Part shown: positions 52,136 to 52,882 of the stretch, piece after piece | How the letters are laid out: each line of letters opens with the position of its first letter | How positions within the stretch are numbered: position 1 is the first letter of the stretch | Assembly (NCBI GenBank): GCA_030611385.1 | Contig: JAUWPV010000012.1 | Coordinates: 1-52,882, forward strand | DNA from: Bacillota bacterium | Lineage (GTDB): Bacteria > Bacillota > Dethiobacteria > DTU022 | Direction of reading: 5' to 3' | DNA: 52,882 bases | The notes under the pieces: generated by a model | What the model was told of the DNA's origin: nothing | Databases searched by the model: none | Seen by the model: the letters and a program-made list of their open reading frames with translations, nothing else | Translations under genes and position numbers: made by a program

Positions 52136-52882
52136 ATGATTGAAAGCCCTGATCATTCGGTTTTACTGAGCGGCAGATACTTCACCATCCGGAACTGCTG
52201 GAGATCCAGGAGACAGTCCGCCTGTTTCCGAAGCTGAGCCGTGATGAGCTGGCGAAAACGATCTGCGAAAACTTTAGTTGGGTGACGCCTAACGGTCAAC
52301 ACAAGAGAAGCTCGTGCCAACGACTCTTAGAAAACCTAGAAAAGCGGGGGCTACTTACCCTGCCGGCCAAGCAAGAATACTGCCCCCGGGATAACAAGAA
52401 CCGAATCATCTATGGACCGGGCACGGCTCCAGCTTTACCGGTTGAGGGTTACCTAACCGACTATGAACCGATTCGTTTAGCGGCGGTAAGAGCCAAAGAC
52501 GACATCAGACTCTGGAACGAATATGTTCACCGCTACCATACTTTGGGTTACAAACGCCCCTTTAGCGCCCATCAGCGCTACTTCATTTTTTCGGGCGCTG
52601 TAGAGGAGCCTTTGGGCTGCCTCTTGTTTGCGGCGTCGGCCTGGGCGCTATTACCGCGCGATGAGTGGATCGGTTGGACCAAGTCCGACCGCAGCCTGCG
52701 CTTAAACTTAATCGTCAACAACACCCGTTTTCTGATCTTTCCCTGGGTGTGCATCAAGAACCTGGCCAGCAAAACTCTATCCCTGGCGGCCAAACGGATC
52801 ACCAGCGACTGGCTGGAGCGCTACGGATACAATCCGGTTCTCCTTGAGACCTTCGTAGATTCGGAAAAGTACCGGGGCACCT
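52136..52882 (+). pseudogene. DruA-like (DUF4338) gene, frameshifted at the 5' end and cut by the window end
   Basis: The frame open from 52153 to the window end encodes the DUF4338 family, named after Druantia DruA. It reads RYHTLGYKRPFSAHQRY, then DEWIGWTKSDRSLRLNLIVNN, RFLIFPWVCIKNLAS and YNPVLLETFVDSEKYRGT. It has no ATG, GTG or TTG at its natural beginning. The ATG at 52136 gives a family-like N-terminus (…LLSGRYFT) but in another frame. One added base near 52187 would join the two. So this is probably a pseudogene, or the sequence has a one-base error. Downstream genes that would define a Druantia system are outside the window. Confidence 0.75.

Overview
The window looks like a chromosomal segment of an anaerobic, mid-GC Firmicute (Clostridia-like, possibly a syntrophic or amino-acid-fermenting lineage). 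Reasons: a clostridial-order rnfCDGEAB cluster, a 2-oxoacid:ferredoxin oxidoreductase (korDABC) with free ferredoxins, a BadF/HgdC-type activase, a tungstate transporter, strong AGGAGG ribosome sites with many TTG/GTG starts, a Bacillus-type FadR box, and the tig-clpP-clpX-lon-ysxC block. No rRNA, tRNA or CRISPR array was seen.

Layout. 1-3598 (+): the 3' part of a GGDEF/HD-GYP protein, then a tungstate ABC transporter (tupABC) behind a promoter, a Moco/Tuco-like riboswitch candidate and a terminator. 3668-7855 (-): a radical SAM pair and RNase G. 7967-24283 (-): one long tightly packed array, transcribed rnfC-D-G-E-A-B, then mrpE-F-G, two separate pieces equivalent to the MrpA C-terminus, mrpB-C and three large antiporter subunits, then apbE, a Gx transporter, maf and radC. 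24536-28576 (-): folC and valS. 28732-34407 (-): korCBAD, glutamate dehydrogenase and an aminotransferase. 34817-36149 (+): birA and bioY. 36150-43456 (-): activase, ysxC, lon, clpX, clpP, tig. 43767-48017 (+): fadR, fadN, fadA. 48264-49439 (+): M24 peptidase. 49457-49703 (-): a self-contained unit encoding a 26-residue lipoprotein. 50079-51978 (+): ferredoxin and a divergent MurE-like ligase. 52136 to the end (+): a DruA/DUF4338-like gene with a broken 5' end.

How it fits together (inference). Amino acids and fatty acids are oxidised by the aminotransferase, GDH, Kor and FadN/FadA, giving reduced ferredoxin and NADH. Rnf couples ferredoxin:NAD+ electron transfer to ion translocation. The Mrp module beside it would exchange Na+ and H+, and ApbE would attach FMN to RnfD and RnfG.

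The most unusual items are: the Rnf-Mrp-ApbE super-array; an RnfG with two FMN-binding domains; an antiporter subunit with a tail of 25-residue repeats ending in a membrane anchor; an mrpG with no normal start codon; the miniature lipoprotein with its own promoter and terminator; a MurE paralogue lacking the usual amino-acid-binding motifs; and orphan terminators in front of birA and tig. All function calls rest on reading the sequence by eye, without database searches.
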